NCBI RefSeq assembly: GCF_022761115.1 | Contig: NZ_JAKWJS010000001.1 | Location: 806,001 to 870,000 of the forward strand | Reading direction: 5' to 3' | DNA length: 64,000 nt | Source of the DNA: Dyella sp. RRB7 | GTDB lineage: Bacteria > Pseudomonadota > Gammaproteobacteria > Xanthomonadales > Rhodanobacteraceae | Shown: positions 25,755 through 34,966 of the stretch, piece by piece | How positions within the stretch are numbered: the first letter of the stretch is position 1 | Layout: the number at the start of each line of letters is the position of its first letter | Notes under the pieces: model-generated | Database searches by the model: none | What the model was told of the DNA's origin: nothing | What the model saw: the letters and a program-made list of their open reading frames with translations, nothing else | Program-made: the position numbers and the translations under genes

Positions 25755-27836
25755 ATGTCCCTTCACGCAGCACCGCGGCGTTACGCCCGACGTCTGCTCA
25801 TCGTGATCGCTGGCCTGTGGCTGGCCGCCGGTGCCGCCAGCGCCGCCGAACCCACCGAGACCCAGCGCGCGACGTTCAGGCAGGCCTACGCCGCAGCCCA
25901 GCAGGGTGGCGACGGCTGGCGCAGCTTGGCCAGCGGGCTGCAGGACTATCCGCTCTACCCCTACCTGGAAGCAGCGGCGCTGACCCACGACATCCGCCAG
26001 CTCGACCGGGCCCGGGTGGAGGATTATCTCAAGCGCAATCCCGGGCTGATTCCGGCGAGCGACCTGCGCCGCGACTTCCTGACCGAACTGGCCCGCCGGC
26101 AGGACTGGGACAGCTTCCTCGCCATGTACCAGCCCGGCCTCGGCGATGCGCTGGCCTGCAACGCGCTGCAGGCGCAGCTGGCCAAGGGCGGCACGCTCGA
26201 CTTCGATCGCGATCTCGCCGCCTTGTGGGCCAAGCCCAAGCTGCCCAGCGCCTGCGATCCGGTGCTGAGCGCCGCACACGACCAGGGCCTGCTCACCGCG
26301 CCGCGCCTGTGGGACCGCATCGACCGCGCCGCCGACGCCAACCAGCCGGGCACCATCGCGGCAATCGCCGACTGGCTGCCGCCCGATCAGACACCGGAAG
26401 CGCAACGCATCGCCACCGCCTTGCGCGACCCGGGCAGCGCGGTGACCGCGGCGGCGCAGTGGCCCGATACGCCGCGCGACCGCCAGGCCGCCACGCTGGC
26501 GCTGGAACGGCTGGCGCGCCGCCAGTCGGTCACCGCCGACATCGCCTGGCAGAAGCTGCAGAGTCGTTTCACCTTCTCTCCCGAGCAACGCGACCGCGTG
26601 CTGTATGCGCTGGCCCTGTTCCACGCCACCGATTACGACCAGAGCGCGTTGTCGCGCCTGATCGCCCTGCCGCCCTCGGCGCAGACCGATGTGAGCCGCG
26701 AGTGGCGCGTGCGCGCCGCGCTGGCGCAGCTGGACTGGACGGCCGTGCTTGCCGCCATCGACGCGATGCCGCCGACGCAGCAGCAGGACGGCGAATGGCG
26801 CTGGTTCCGTGCCCGCGCACTGACCGAACTGGGCCGCAGTGCCGACGCCCAGCGCGTGCTCACCTCGCTGGCGACGGAACCCACCTTCTTCGGCTTCCTC
26901 GCCGCCGATCGTCTTGGCCTGCCCTACGGCATCTGCCAGCTCACGCTCAACGGCGACCCGCAACGCGAGCAGGCGTTGCTGGCCAATCGCGGTTTGCTGC
27001 GCGCATTCGAACTGTACGCGGTGGACCTGCCAAAGCTGGCGCGCCGCGAATGGACACAGGCGCTCGACGGCGCCGATCCGGATACGTTGAAGCTGGCGGT
27101 GGACCTCGCCTACCGCCGCGGCTGGTACGACCGCGCCGTGTTCACCTTCAACACCGGCGACGCCCTGCGCTATTACGAGCAGCGCTTCCCGCTGGCCAGC
27201 CAGGACGGCGTGGTGCCGCAGGCGCAGGAAGCCGGCATCGATCCCTCGTGGGCATACGCCATCCTGCGCGCCGAAAGCGCCTGGATGCCCGACGCACGCT
27301 CCGGCGCCGACGCGCGTGGCCTGATGCAGCTGCTGCCGTCGACGGCCGCGCTGGTGGCCAAGCGCAACGGCCTCGACTGGGGCGGCGGCGACACGCTGTT
27401 CGACCCGGTCGTCAACATCAAGCTGGGCACGCGCTATCTCGCGCAGATGGCGGATCGCTTCAACGGTGCGCCATGGCTGGCCAGCGCCGCCTACAACGCC
27501 GGCCCGGGCAAGGTGGACCAATGGCTCGAAGCGCGCGGCAGCCTGTCCCCCGACCTGTTCGTCGCCACCATTCCCTACAAGGAAACCCGCGAGTACGTGG
27601 CGCGCGTGATGTCCTTCGCGGTGATCTACGACTGGCGCCAGCACGGCAACGCGGTAACGCTGTCCCAGCGCCTGACGCCGATTGGGCAGACCTACCAACT
27701 CCCCGATGGCCACAGTCAGCGTAAGCTGGCGACTTGCCCAGTGATCGCCCCGCCCGCACCGGCGGAAGCAGCCACTGCCGCCCCTGCCAGCAGCATGCCG
27801 GCGCCGGCCGCTGCCTCATCCAGTGGTACGCGTTGA
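25755..27836 (+). CDS. slt: Soluble lytic murein transglycosylase (Slt70-like)
   Basis: This periplasmic enzyme cleaves peptidoglycan glycan strands to 1,6-anhydro products. The 693-residue precursor has a signal peptide (LLIVIAGLWLAAGAASA), a long superhelical TPR-like region (about 40-480), and a C-terminal SLT domain. In that domain the catalytic Glu lies in ILRAESAWMPDARS, followed by ARGLMQLLPSTA and SAAYNAGPGKVDQW. A Pro/Ala tail ends the protein. The start ATG at 25755 has AAGGAG 5 bases upstream; TACACT at 25710-25715 may be the -10 box. Length exceeds E. coli Slt (about 645) slightly, mostly because of the tail. The next gene begins 13 bases later. Confidence 0.93.
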   Translation: MSLHAAPRRYARRLLIVIAGLWLAAGAASAAEPTETQRATFRQAYAAAQQGGDGWRSLASGLQDYPLYPYLEAAALTHDIRQLDRARVEDYLKRNPGLIPASDLRRDFLTELARRQDWDSFLAMYQPGLGDALACNALQAQLAKGGTLDFDRDLAALWAKPKLPSACDPVLSAAHDQGLLTAPRLWDRIDRAADANQPGTIAAIADWLPPDQTPEAQRIATALRDPGSAVTAAAQWPDTPRDRQAATLALERLARRQSVTADIAWQKLQSRFTFSPEQRDRVLYALALFHATDYDQSALSRLIALPPSAQTDVSREWRVRAALAQLDWTAVLAAIDAMPPTQQQDGEWRWFRARALTELGRSADAQRVLTSLATEPTFFGFLAADRLGLPYGICQLTLNGDPQREQALLANRGLLRAFELYAVDLPKLARREWTQALDGADPDTLKLAVDLAYRRGWYDRAVFTFNTGDALRYYEQRFPLASQDGVVPQAQEAGIDPSWAYAILRAESAWMPDARSGADARGLMQLLPSTAALVAKRNGLDWGGGDTLFDPVVNIKLGTRYLAQMADRFNGAPWLASAAYNAGPGKVDQWLEARGSLSPDLFVATIPYKETREYVARVMSFAVIYDWRQHGNAVTLSQRLTPIGQTYQLPDGHSQRKLATCPVIAPPAPAEAATAAPASSMPAPAAASSSGTR

Positions 27837-27849
27837 CGTGGAGATACGT

Positions 27850-28788
27850 GTGACCCGGAAAGCACAGCAATTGGTCGTCCTCGGCGGCACCGGCTTCGTC
27901 GGCAGGCAACTGCTGCCGCGACTGGCCGCCGATGGCCATCGCATCCTGCTGCTCTCGCGCAACCGCGAGCGCCGCCGCGAGTTGGGCGTGCTGCCCAACG
28001 TGCGCATCCGCAGCGTCGACATCTACGACGGCAACGCGCTGCGCCGACAGTTCGACGGCGCCGACGCCATCATCAACCTGGTCGGCATCCTCAACAACGT
28101 GGGCGACCAGAGCTTCCAGCGCGCGCACGTGGAGCTGACCCAGCGCGTGATCGCCGCCTGCCAGTCCGCCGGCGTGTCGCGACTGCATCACATGAGCGCG
28201 CTCAAGGCGGGCCAGGGCCTGTCGCAATACCTCAAGAGCAAGGGCGAGGCCGAGGCGCAGGTGCGCAACTCGTCGCTGGACTGGACCATCTACCAGCCCA
28301 GCGTGATGTTCGGCGCGGGCGGCGGCCTGGTCAGTCGTTTTGCCAGCCTGCTGAAGCAGCTGCCGGTGCTGCCGCTGGCGCGCGCCGCCTCGCGCCTTGC
28401 GCCGACCTGGTCAGGCGACGTGGCCGAGGCCATCGCCCGTTGCGTCGGCGACGACAAGCTCGGCGTCGACCGCAGCTACGAGCTGTACGGGCCGGAAGTG
28501 CTCACGCTGGGCGAGATCGTGCACAAGATCCGCGACACCCTCGGCCTGCGCACACCCATCATTCCGCTGCCCGACAGCCTGGGACGGCTGCAGGCGCAGG
28601 TCGCCGAGCTGCTGCCGGGCAAACCGTTTTCGCTGGACAACTTCCGCACGCTGCGGACCGACTCGGTGGGCAAGGTGGATGGTTATGCGGCGCTGGGCAT
28701 CACGCCGCAGCCGTTCTCGGCATGGTTGCCGGTGCTGCTGCATGCGCCCGCGAGGGAGCGGCGATTGGCGTTGGCGCGGACGCGCTGA
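27850..28788 (+). CDS. NDUFA9-like NAD(P)-binding SDR protein
   Basis: A 312-residue atypical short-chain dehydrogenase resembling the complex I accessory subunit NDUFA9 family. The Rossmann motif VVLGGTGFVGRQL is at the N terminus, followed by the NADPH-favouring arginines in LLLSRNRERRRELG. IINLVGILNN and YLKSKGEAEAQV (the YxxxK-like site) come next, and then IYQPSVMFGAGGG. Bacterial relatives are annotated as complex I NDUFA9 subunit family proteins, but the catalytic role is unknown. The start is GTG at 27850 with GGAG 7 bases upstream; other in-frame GTG codons lie at 27823 and 27838. It probably shares a transcript with slt. Confidence 0.82.
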   Translation: MTRKAQQLVVLGGTGFVGRQLLPRLAADGHRILLLSRNRERRRELGVLPNVRIRSVDIYDGNALRRQFDGADAIINLVGILNNVGDQSFQRAHVELTQRVIAACQSAGVSRLHHMSALKAGQGLSQYLKSKGEAEAQVRNSSLDWTIYQPSVMFGAGGGLVSRFASLLKQLPVLPLARAASRLAPTWSGDVAEAIARCVGDDKLGVDRSYELYGPEVLTLGEIVHKIRDTLGLRTPIIPLPDSLGRLQAQVAELLPGKPFSLDNFRTLRTDSVGKVDGYAALGITPQPFSAWLPVLLHAPARERRLALARTR

Positions 28789-28807
28789 GCTTTTTTGGCT
28801 GGTCAGC

Positions 28808-28856
28808 CGGATGGAGGTTGGGCAAGCGCGCCTCGCGCTTGCCCAACCTCCATCCG
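28808..28856. repeat. Perfect 23-bp inverted repeat with 3-base loop
   Basis: The left arm (28808-28830, beginning CGGATGGAGGTTGGG) and the right arm (28834-28856) pair without a mismatch over 23 bp, with loop CCT. The core is GGGCAAGCGCG / CGCGCTTGCCC. No T-run follows. It lies between the NDUFA9-like gene and cca and is much longer than a normal terminator stem. It may be a REP-like element or a fold-back terminator. Confidence 0.85.
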
Positions 28857-28903
28857 CACGATGAGCAGCAAGCACATCCCCACCCCGTGGCAGAATCCCC
28901 CTC

Positions 28904-30133
28904 ATGCGCATCTATCTCGTCGGCGGTGCCGTCCGCGACAAACTGCTCGGCCGGACAGTCGCCGATCGCGATCATGTCGTGGTCGGCGCCCGCCCCGAGG
29001 AGTTGCTCGCCCAGGGCTACCGCCCCGTCGGCAAGGATTTTCCGGTCTTCCTGCATCCCAGGACCGGCGAGGAATACGCCCTGGCGCGCACCGAACGCAA
29101 GACGGGACATGGCTATCACGGCTTCGCCTTCCACGCCGATCCTGGCGTGACGCTGGAAGAAGACCTCGCGCGCCGCGACCTCACCATCAATGCCATGGCC
29201 GAGGCCGAGGATGGTTCACTGGTGGACCCGTTCGACGGCGCCCGCGACCTCGAACGACGCCTGCTGCGCCACGTGTCGCCAGCGTTCGTGGAAGACCCCG
29301 TGCGACTGCTCCGCGTGGCGCGCTTCGCCGCACGCTTCGCGCCGCTGGGCTTCAGCGTGGCGCCGGAGACGATGGCGCTGATGCAGCAGATGGTGCGCGA
29401 TGGCGAGGTGGATCACCTGGTGCCCGAGCGGGTATGGCAGGAGACGCGCAAGGCCCTGGGCGAAGCGCAGCCTTCCGCTTTCCTGCGCGTGCTGCGCGAG
29501 TCGGGCGCGCTGGCCGTGCTGTTTCCCGAAGTGGATGCGCTGTATGGCGTGCCGCAGCGCGCGGAGTTCCACCCGGAAATCGACACCGGGCTGCACGTGG
29601 AGATGGTGCTGGACATGGCGGCGCGCATTGCCCCGGGCAGCGACGTGGTGGGCTTTTGCGCGCTCACCCACGACCTGGGCAAGGCGCTGACGCCCGCTGA
29701 TGTCCTGCCGCGCCACCTGGGCCATGAGCACGCCGGGGTGGCGCCGCTGCAGCGGCTGGTCGCCCGCCTGAAGGTGCCGACCGAGCACGCCACCCTGGCC
29801 GAGCAGGTGTGCCGCGAGCATCTCAACGCGCACCGGGCCTTCGAGCTGAAGCCGGCCACCGTGCTGCGCCTGCTCTCCTCGCTGGACGCGTTGCGGCGGC
29901 CCGAGCGGCTGGCGCTATTCCTGGCCGCCTGCGAGGCGGACAAGCGCGGTCGCCTGGGGCATGAGCACGACGCCTATCCGCAGGCCGCTTACCTGCGGCA
30001 GGCGCGGGATGCGGCGGCGGCAGTCAGTTCGGCGCCGTTTGTGGCCAGGGGCCTGCAAGGGCCGGCCATCGGCGAGGCCATGGCGGCGGCGCGGGTCGCC
30101 GCGATCGCGGCCTTGTGCCGCCCCCTCGCCTGA
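28904..30133 (+). CDS. cca: Multifunctional CCA tRNA nucleotidyltransferase
   Basis: This enzyme builds or repairs the CCA end of tRNAs; gammaproteobacterial forms also carry an HD phosphohydrolase. The 409-residue protein starts [16 protein letters not shown] and has the metal-binding DRD in [19 protein letters not shown] and [10 protein letters not shown] follow, then [16 protein letters not shown] (the RNA and nucleotide template region). The HD domain begins around [13 protein letters not shown] and includes [14 protein letters not shown]. Length matches E. coli Cca (412). The ATG at 28904 lacks a Shine-Dalgarno; CAGAAT ends 7 bases before it. Confidence 0.95.
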   Translation: MRIYLVGGAVRDKLLGRTVADRDHVVVGARPEELLAQGYRPVGKDFPVFLHPRTGEEYALARTERKTGHGYHGFAFHADPGVTLEEDLARRDLTINAMAEAEDGSLVDPFDGARDLERRLLRHVSPAFVEDPVRLLRVARFAARFAPLGFSVAPETMALMQQMVRDGEVDHLVPERVWQETRKALGEAQPSAFLRVLRESGALAVLFPEVDALYGVPQRAEFHPEIDTGLHVEMVLDMAARIAPGSDVVGFCALTHDLGKALTPADVLPRHLGHEHAGVAPLQRLVARLKVPTEHATLAEQVCREHLNAHRAFELKPATVLRLLSSLDALRRPERLALFLAACEADKRGRLGHEHDAYPQAAYLRQARDAAAAVSSAPFVARGLQGPAIGEAMAAARVAAIAALCRPLA

Positions 30134-30290
30134 GCCGGCACGGAAAGCCTGACGGAAGACAGCTGTTACTAAGGTAGCTGGCTCAATATCGCCCGCGATG
30201 CCACGTGGGCCTCCCCGCGTGTATAAAGACGGGTCGCGTGCCCCGACCAGGACGGTACGGCATCACCTTTCCTTTTGTCCGGAGCTATCC

Positions 30291-32246
30291 GTGCCGATTG
30301 CATCCAACCCGACCTCACCGCTGCGCCAGCGCTTTCGCCCGCTTTGGTGGCTGGCCATCTGCTATGTACTGATCGGGGCGATCACGCGCATCGCGCTGCT
30401 GTTCATGGCGGGCAGTGGCGTACCGCACCATCCGCTGTACTGGGCCTATGCGTTCGGCGTGGGCCTGGTCTATGACCTGATCGTCTTTGGCTATGTCGCC
30501 TGGCCGCTGGTGCTGTACCTGTGGCTAATGCCGCAGCGCGCCTACGTGTCGCGTGCAGGCCAATGGGCGCTCTACGCCCTCGGCGCGATCCTGCTGTTCG
30601 GGCTGATGTTCGTCGGCGCCTCCGAGCTGGTGTTCTGGGGCGAATTCGGTACGCGCTTCAACTTCATCGCCGTGGATTACCTGGTCTATACCACCGAGGT
30701 GATCGGCAATATCCGCGAGTCGTATCCGCTGGGCACCTGGATCAGCTTGCTGGCCCTGGCCACCTTGGCCATCGTATGGTTCAGCCGCCGCGGACTGCGC
30801 GCCAGCGACGGCGGCACGCGCTTCCTGCAGCGCGGCAAGGTGGTGCTGGTGTGGCTGCTGATCACGGTGATCACGGCGGTGGCGTTCAAGGGCACCTACA
30901 AGGACCGTACCGACAACGCCTACGTCAACGAGCTTTCCGGCAACGGCATCTACGAGTTCTTCGCAGCCTTCCGCAGCAGCCATCTCGACTATTCGCGTTT
31001 CTATCGCACGCTGCCTGACGATGAAGCATTCAAGCGCGTACGCGAGCTGGTCAAGACGCCCGAGGCCACCTACGTCAACGACGATCCGCGCGACCTCACC
31101 CGCGAGATCCGCCACGAAGGCCCGGAAAAACACCTCAATGTAGTGCTGATCAGCGTGGAGAGCCTGTCGGCGGACTTCCTCAAGGAATTCGGCGACAAGC
31201 GCGGCATCACGCCCAACCTCGATGCGCTGATCGGCCAGAGCATGTTCTTCGACCACCTCTACGCCAACGGCACCCGCACGGTGCGTGGCCTGGAAGCGCT
31301 GTCGCTGTCCGTGCCGCCGACGCCCGGCGACTCCATCGTCAAGGCGCACAACAACGAAAACCTGCTGTCGGTAGCCGACATCTTCAACGATCGCGGCTAC
31401 CAGTCGGACTTTGTCTACGGTGGCTACGGCTACTTCGACAACATGAACTACTACTTCTCGCACAACGGCTATCGCACGGTCGATCGCAATGACATCGGCA
31501 AGAACGATGTCATCCACCACGAGAACGTGTGGGGCGTGGCGGACGAGGATCTCTACACGCTGGCACTCAAGCAGATGGACGAGGCCCATGCGCAGGGCAA
31601 GCCGTTCTTCCTGCACATCATGACTACCTCGAACCACCGCCCCTTCACCGTGCCGGCCAACCGCGTGCCGCAGAAGAACGGCACGCGCGAAGCCGCGGTG
31701 GCGTACACCGACTGGTCGATCGCCGACTTCATCAAGCGCGCGCAGGCCAAACCGTATTTCGACGACACGGTGTTCGTGATCACCGCCGACCATTGCGCCT
31801 CCAGCGCGGGCCGCACCAGCGTGCCGATCAACCGCTACCACATCCCGTTGTGGATCTACGCACCCAAGCACATCGCACCGCAGCGCGTGTCGCGCCAGAT
31901 GGCGCAGGTGGACATCATGCCCACCGTGCTGGGCCTGCTGAACTTCAGCTACCGCAGCCGCTTCTTCGGCGCCGATCTCTTCGAGCTCGAACCCGGCCGC
32001 GAGCGCGCCTTCCCCGCCACTTACGAAAAGCTCGGCTACCTGCATGGCGACGTGCTGACGGTGCTGGAGCCGCAGCGCAAGCTCGAACAGCTGCGCCCGA
32101 ACTTCGACAACGGCGACGCCGTGCCCAACACGCCGATAGACCAGGGCCAGGTCGACGACGCCACGGCGTACTACCAGGTGGCCGCGTTCCTGTTCAAGCA
32201 TGGCCTGATGGTGAAACGACCGGAAGACAGTACGCCGGTGAAATAG
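30291..32246 (+). CDS. LTA synthase-family sulfatase-like membrane phosphotransferase
   Basis: This 651-residue protein has about five N-terminal membrane segments (residues 20-200) and a large periplasmic alkaline phosphatase/sulfatase domain. The metal and nucleophile sites are visible: Glu in VVLISVESLSADF, the catalytic Thr in NGTRTVRGLEAL, and Asp-His in FVITADHCAS. In Gram-positive bacteria this family polymerises lipoteichoic acid. In Gram-negatives, relatives such as OpgB transfer phosphoglycerol or phosphoethanolamine to periplasmic glucans or lipids. The GH17-like glucan gene 5 kb upstream makes the glucan role a reasonable inference. The start is GTG at 30291 with CCGGAG 6 bases upstream. 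It is followed at 68 bases by glycosyltransferase genes. Confidence 0.88.
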   Translation: MPIASNPTSPLRQRFRPLWWLAICYVLIGAITRIALLFMAGSGVPHHPLYWAYAFGVGLVYDLIVFGYVAWPLVLYLWLMPQRAYVSRAGQWALYALGAILLFGLMFVGASELVFWGEFGTRFNFIAVDYLVYTTEVIGNIRESYPLGTWISLLALATLAIVWFSRRGLRASDGGTRFLQRGKVVLVWLLITVITAVAFKGTYKDRTDNAYVNELSGNGIYEFFAAFRSSHLDYSRFYRTLPDDEAFKRVRELVKTPEATYVNDDPRDLTREIRHEGPEKHLNVVLISVESLSADFLKEFGDKRGITPNLDALIGQSMFFDHLYANGTRTVRGLEALSLSVPPTPGDSIVKAHNNENLLSVADIFNDRGYQSDFVYGGYGYFDNMNYYFSHNGYRTVDRNDIGKNDVIHHENVWGVADEDLYTLALKQMDEAHAQGKPFFLHIMTTSNHRPFTVPANRVPQKNGTREAAVAYTDWSIADFIKRAQAKPYFDDTVFVITADHCASSAGRTSVPINRYHIPLWIYAPKHIAPQRVSRQMAQVDIMPTVLGLLNFSYRSRFFGADLFELEPGRERAFPATYEKLGYLHGDVLTVLEPQRKLEQLRPNFDNGDAVPNTPIDQGQVDDATAYYQVAAFLFKHGLMVKRPEDSTPVK

Positions 32247-32314
32247 CAGGGGCCGAGCCAAAGGCGTGGGTTTTCTGAGACACTGACGCCCACGTCCTTT
32301 GCGCCCTCGAAGCG

Positions 32315-33258
32315 ATGAGCCATTCAAGGAAGACCCGCGTTGCGGTCCTGATTCCCTGCCATAACGAGGCAGTTGCCATCCCTGTCGTGGTGCGCGACTT
32401 CGCGGCGGCCCTACCGCAGGCGCGCATCTACGTCTACGACAACAACTCCACCGACGGCACCATGGCCGCGGCGACCGCCGCGGGCGCCGTTGTGCGCCGG
32501 CAGGACCTGCAGGGCAAGGGGCATGTCGTGCGACGCATGTTCGCCGACGTCGATGCCGATGTGTACGTGCTGGTGGATGGCGATGCCACCTACGATGCCG
32601 CGCAAGCGCCCGTGATGATCGAGCGACTGCTGGCCGAGCAGCTGGACATGGTGGTCGGCACGCGTGTCAGCACCGAACTTGAGGCCTACCGCCACGGACA
32701 CCGTTTCGGCAACTGGCTGTTGACGGAGCTGACCGGACGCATCTTCGGCCGCACCTTTTCCGACATGCTTTCCGGTTACCGGGTGTTTTCCAGGCGCTTC
32801 GTGAAATCGTATCCCGCGCGCGCCGGTGGCTTCGAGGTGGAAACCGAACTGACCGTGCATGCGCTGGAGCAGCACATGCCGGTGGCCGAGCACCCGACCC
32901 GTTACGCCGCGCGCATGGACGGCTCACAGAGCAAGCTCAGCACATGGACAGACGGCTGGCGCATCCTCATGACCATTCTCGCGTTGACCAAGAACGGCAG
33001 GCCGCTGGCGTTCTTCTCGCTGGGCGCGGTGGCATGCATGCTGAATCCCTGCTGCTCGCGGTTCCGCTGTTCACCACCTATGTCGAAACCGGGCTGGTGC
33101 CGCGCTTCCCCACCGCCATCCTGTGCTCGGCCCTCGTGCTGCTGGCGGCGATTTTCCTGGTCTGCGGGCTGATTCTCGACACGGTCACGCTGGGCCGGCG
33201 CGAGCAAAAGCACCTGGCCTATCTGGCCTACCATCCGCCTGGTGCCGACGAGCCCTGA
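32315..33258 (+). pseudogene. GT2-family glycosyltransferase, frameshifted near its 3' end
   Basis: The frame starting at 32315 encodes a family 2 glycosyltransferase: VLIPCHNEAVAIP, VYDNNSTDGT, the metal-binding VDGDATYDA, then LSGYRVFSRRFVKSYP and GGFEVETELTVHAL. Such enzymes make lipid-linked sugars. After about 33035 the frame gives unlikely Cys/Pro/Ser-rich sequence and runs to 33172. The -1 frame instead continues with LLLAVPLFTTYVETGLVPRFPT, a membrane segment and RREQKHLAYLAYH, ending at 33258, as expected for this family. One base seems missing between about 33035 and 33050. This may be a true mutation, a sequencing error or, less likely, recoding. The restored protein would be about 314 residues. 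Confidence 0.82.
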
Positions 33259-33334
33259 GGTCGATTTCATCGATGCCAGCTACCCGGAACTCCGCGCAGG
33301 AATTCTGGCAAGATGCTTGGCGCTTCGATCTAGG

Positions 33335-34939
33335 ATGGCTCGCCTGATGCGTTTCGACTTCTCCGACCGCGACGACATTGTCGGGCGGTGTCTTTGGCTG
33401 CTACCCATAGCCACCTTCATGATGCTCGTCGTTGCGCAGATCCAGCTGCCCGGCATCTACATGGATGCCATCAACCCGGACTTCCTCGCCGCGCAACTGC
33501 TGGATCATCGGCTGCACAACCCTGGCGCAGCGCTTCCCTCAAGCACCTTCCCGCTGCTGGGCAACCTCTACCATGGCGTGCAAAACGTTTATGTGGGCTT
33601 GCCGCTCTTCGCTCTGTTCGGCTGCAGCGTAGCCACTTTGCGGCTCGCGCAAGCGGTATTCGGGGTCATTCTGCTCAGCGCCGTCTACCTCACCGCCCGG
33701 CGCTTGACGCGTTCGAATGGGCTCGCCCTGGCATGCGGACTGGGCCTTGCGACCGAACTGGCCTTTACCGCCTCTTTTCGCACCCAGTTCTACATCGTTC
33801 TAGGTGGCGCCGCCTGGTTGTTCGTCTCGTTGCTCCTTGCACTCCCCGCGGATAAAAGATCGCTCGTCCTACGGCACCGCACGTTTCTTTCAGGCGTATT
33901 TGCGGGATTGGCCGGCTATGGCTATTTCGTCCTGCTGTTCTTTGTGCCAGGCATGCTGATGCTGGTGGCACTACGCTCACGAAATGGATGGCGCGATCTG
34001 CCCATCTGGATCATCGGTCTCGCAGCAGGCATGCTGCCTTTTGCCTTGGGATACCTCTCCCTCGTGCTTAAACTGCACGGTGTCGAGCCTGCACTGGCCT
34101 TCATCCGCAGTCTCCTTTCCCAGCTTCACCCCTTCGACGCGAATGGCGCCAGCGGTGGTCATCTCGGTTACGCATGGCAGCTGATCCGACTCGCTGTCAC
34201 GGACAGCGGTAACGAAGCCATGATCTTCGGCCAGCCACTGCCATTCACCTGGGGCGTCATAAAGTTCTACCTGTTCGCGGGCGTCACCCTAAGCCTGACT
34301 GCGCTATGCGTCTTGCGGCTTTTCCGCCGCGACGAACACCTGCTGCAGACGCTGCCCGCTTTGCTGCCAGTATCCTTCGTAAGCGTGGCCCTGCTGTTCG
34401 GCCAGCGTCTCTGGGTCCATCACTTTTCTGTGCTCGTTCCGTTCCTCTATCTGCTTGCCACGTTATTGGTGGCAGAGATAGGGCGCTGGGCAGGTCTCTC
34501 GCTTCGCATGAAAAATGCGGTGACTGGTCTTGTGATCGTGGGCTGCCTGGCGGGAAACCTGGTGCAGCAGGCTGACTTCCACGAACGGCTCGCCAAAACC
34601 GGCGGCGGGGCCAAAAGCCCGGAGGCGTTGACGACTCTTGCTGTCGAGGCCAGAGATGCCCCCAAAGATGTGGCGTATATCTTTCCCGAATGGGGCTTCT
34701 TTACTTCATTCAGTTTCCTCACCGGCAATCGCGTCCGTTACGTGACCGACTCCCAGCCTGAAACCTTCGATAAGCTTCGCAAAGCGGGCTATCGACACTT
34801 TCGACTTGTGTATTGGGATATCGCCAACCGCGAGCACTACCGTCAAACCCTGCTGTCGGCTGGCGCCAGCTCGATCACCGAGCGTACCTTTACCACCAGG
34901 GAAGGCATGCCTACATTCTATTGGCTGGATGCCGAGTGA
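33335..34939 (+). CDS. GT39/ArnT-like integral membrane protein
   Basis: A large membrane protein (534 residues from the ATG at 33335) with about ten hydrophobic segments. Its first periplasmic loop has acidic residues in IYMDAINPDFLAAQ, as in GT-C glycosyltransferases of the ArnT/PMT type, which use polyprenyl-linked sugars. The C-terminal 100 residues are soluble. The upstream GT2 gene could make the lipid-linked donor, so the pair may modify an envelope glycan or lipid. The start is uncertain: an in-frame GTG at 33242 would overlap the GT2 end by 17 bases, and an ATG at 33347 is also possible. Base composition here looks less GC-rich than in the neighbours, hinting at transfer. Confidence 0.75.
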   Translation: MARLMRFDFSDRDDIVGRCLWLLPIATFMMLVVAQIQLPGIYMDAINPDFLAAQLLDHRLHNPGAALPSSTFPLLGNLYHGVQNVYVGLPLFALFGCSVATLRLAQAVFGVILLSAVYLTARRLTRSNGLALACGLGLATELAFTASFRTQFYIVLGGAAWLFVSLLLALPADKRSLVLRHRTFLSGVFAGLAGYGYFVLLFFVPGMLMLVALRSRNGWRDLPIWIIGLAAGMLPFALGYLSLVLKLHGVEPALAFIRSLLSQLHPFDANGASGGHLGYAWQLIRLAVTDSGNEAMIFGQPLPFTWGVIKFYLFAGVTLSLTALCVLRLFRRDEHLLQTLPALLPVSFVSVALLFGQRLWVHHFSVLVPFLYLLATLLVAEIGRWAGLSLRMKNAVTGLVIVGCLAGNLVQQADFHERLAKTGGGAKSPEALTTLAVEARDAPKDVAYIFPEWGFFTSFSFLTGNRVRYVTDSQPETFDKLRKAGYRHFRLVYWDIANREHYRQTLLSAGASSITERTFTTREGMPTFYWLDAE

Positions 34940-34966
34940 GTTGTGCGAATGGCCCGCCTTGGACGC

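Noticed and set aside
25590-27713. Minus-strand open frame of 707 codons opposite slt
   Set aside because: Antisense to a transglycosylase with an intact catalytic domain; no motif in the frame itself.
32315-33258. Programmed -1 frameshifting in the GT2 gene
   Set aside because: No slippery heptamer or downstream pseudoknot is visible at the junction; mutation or sequencing error explains it more simply.
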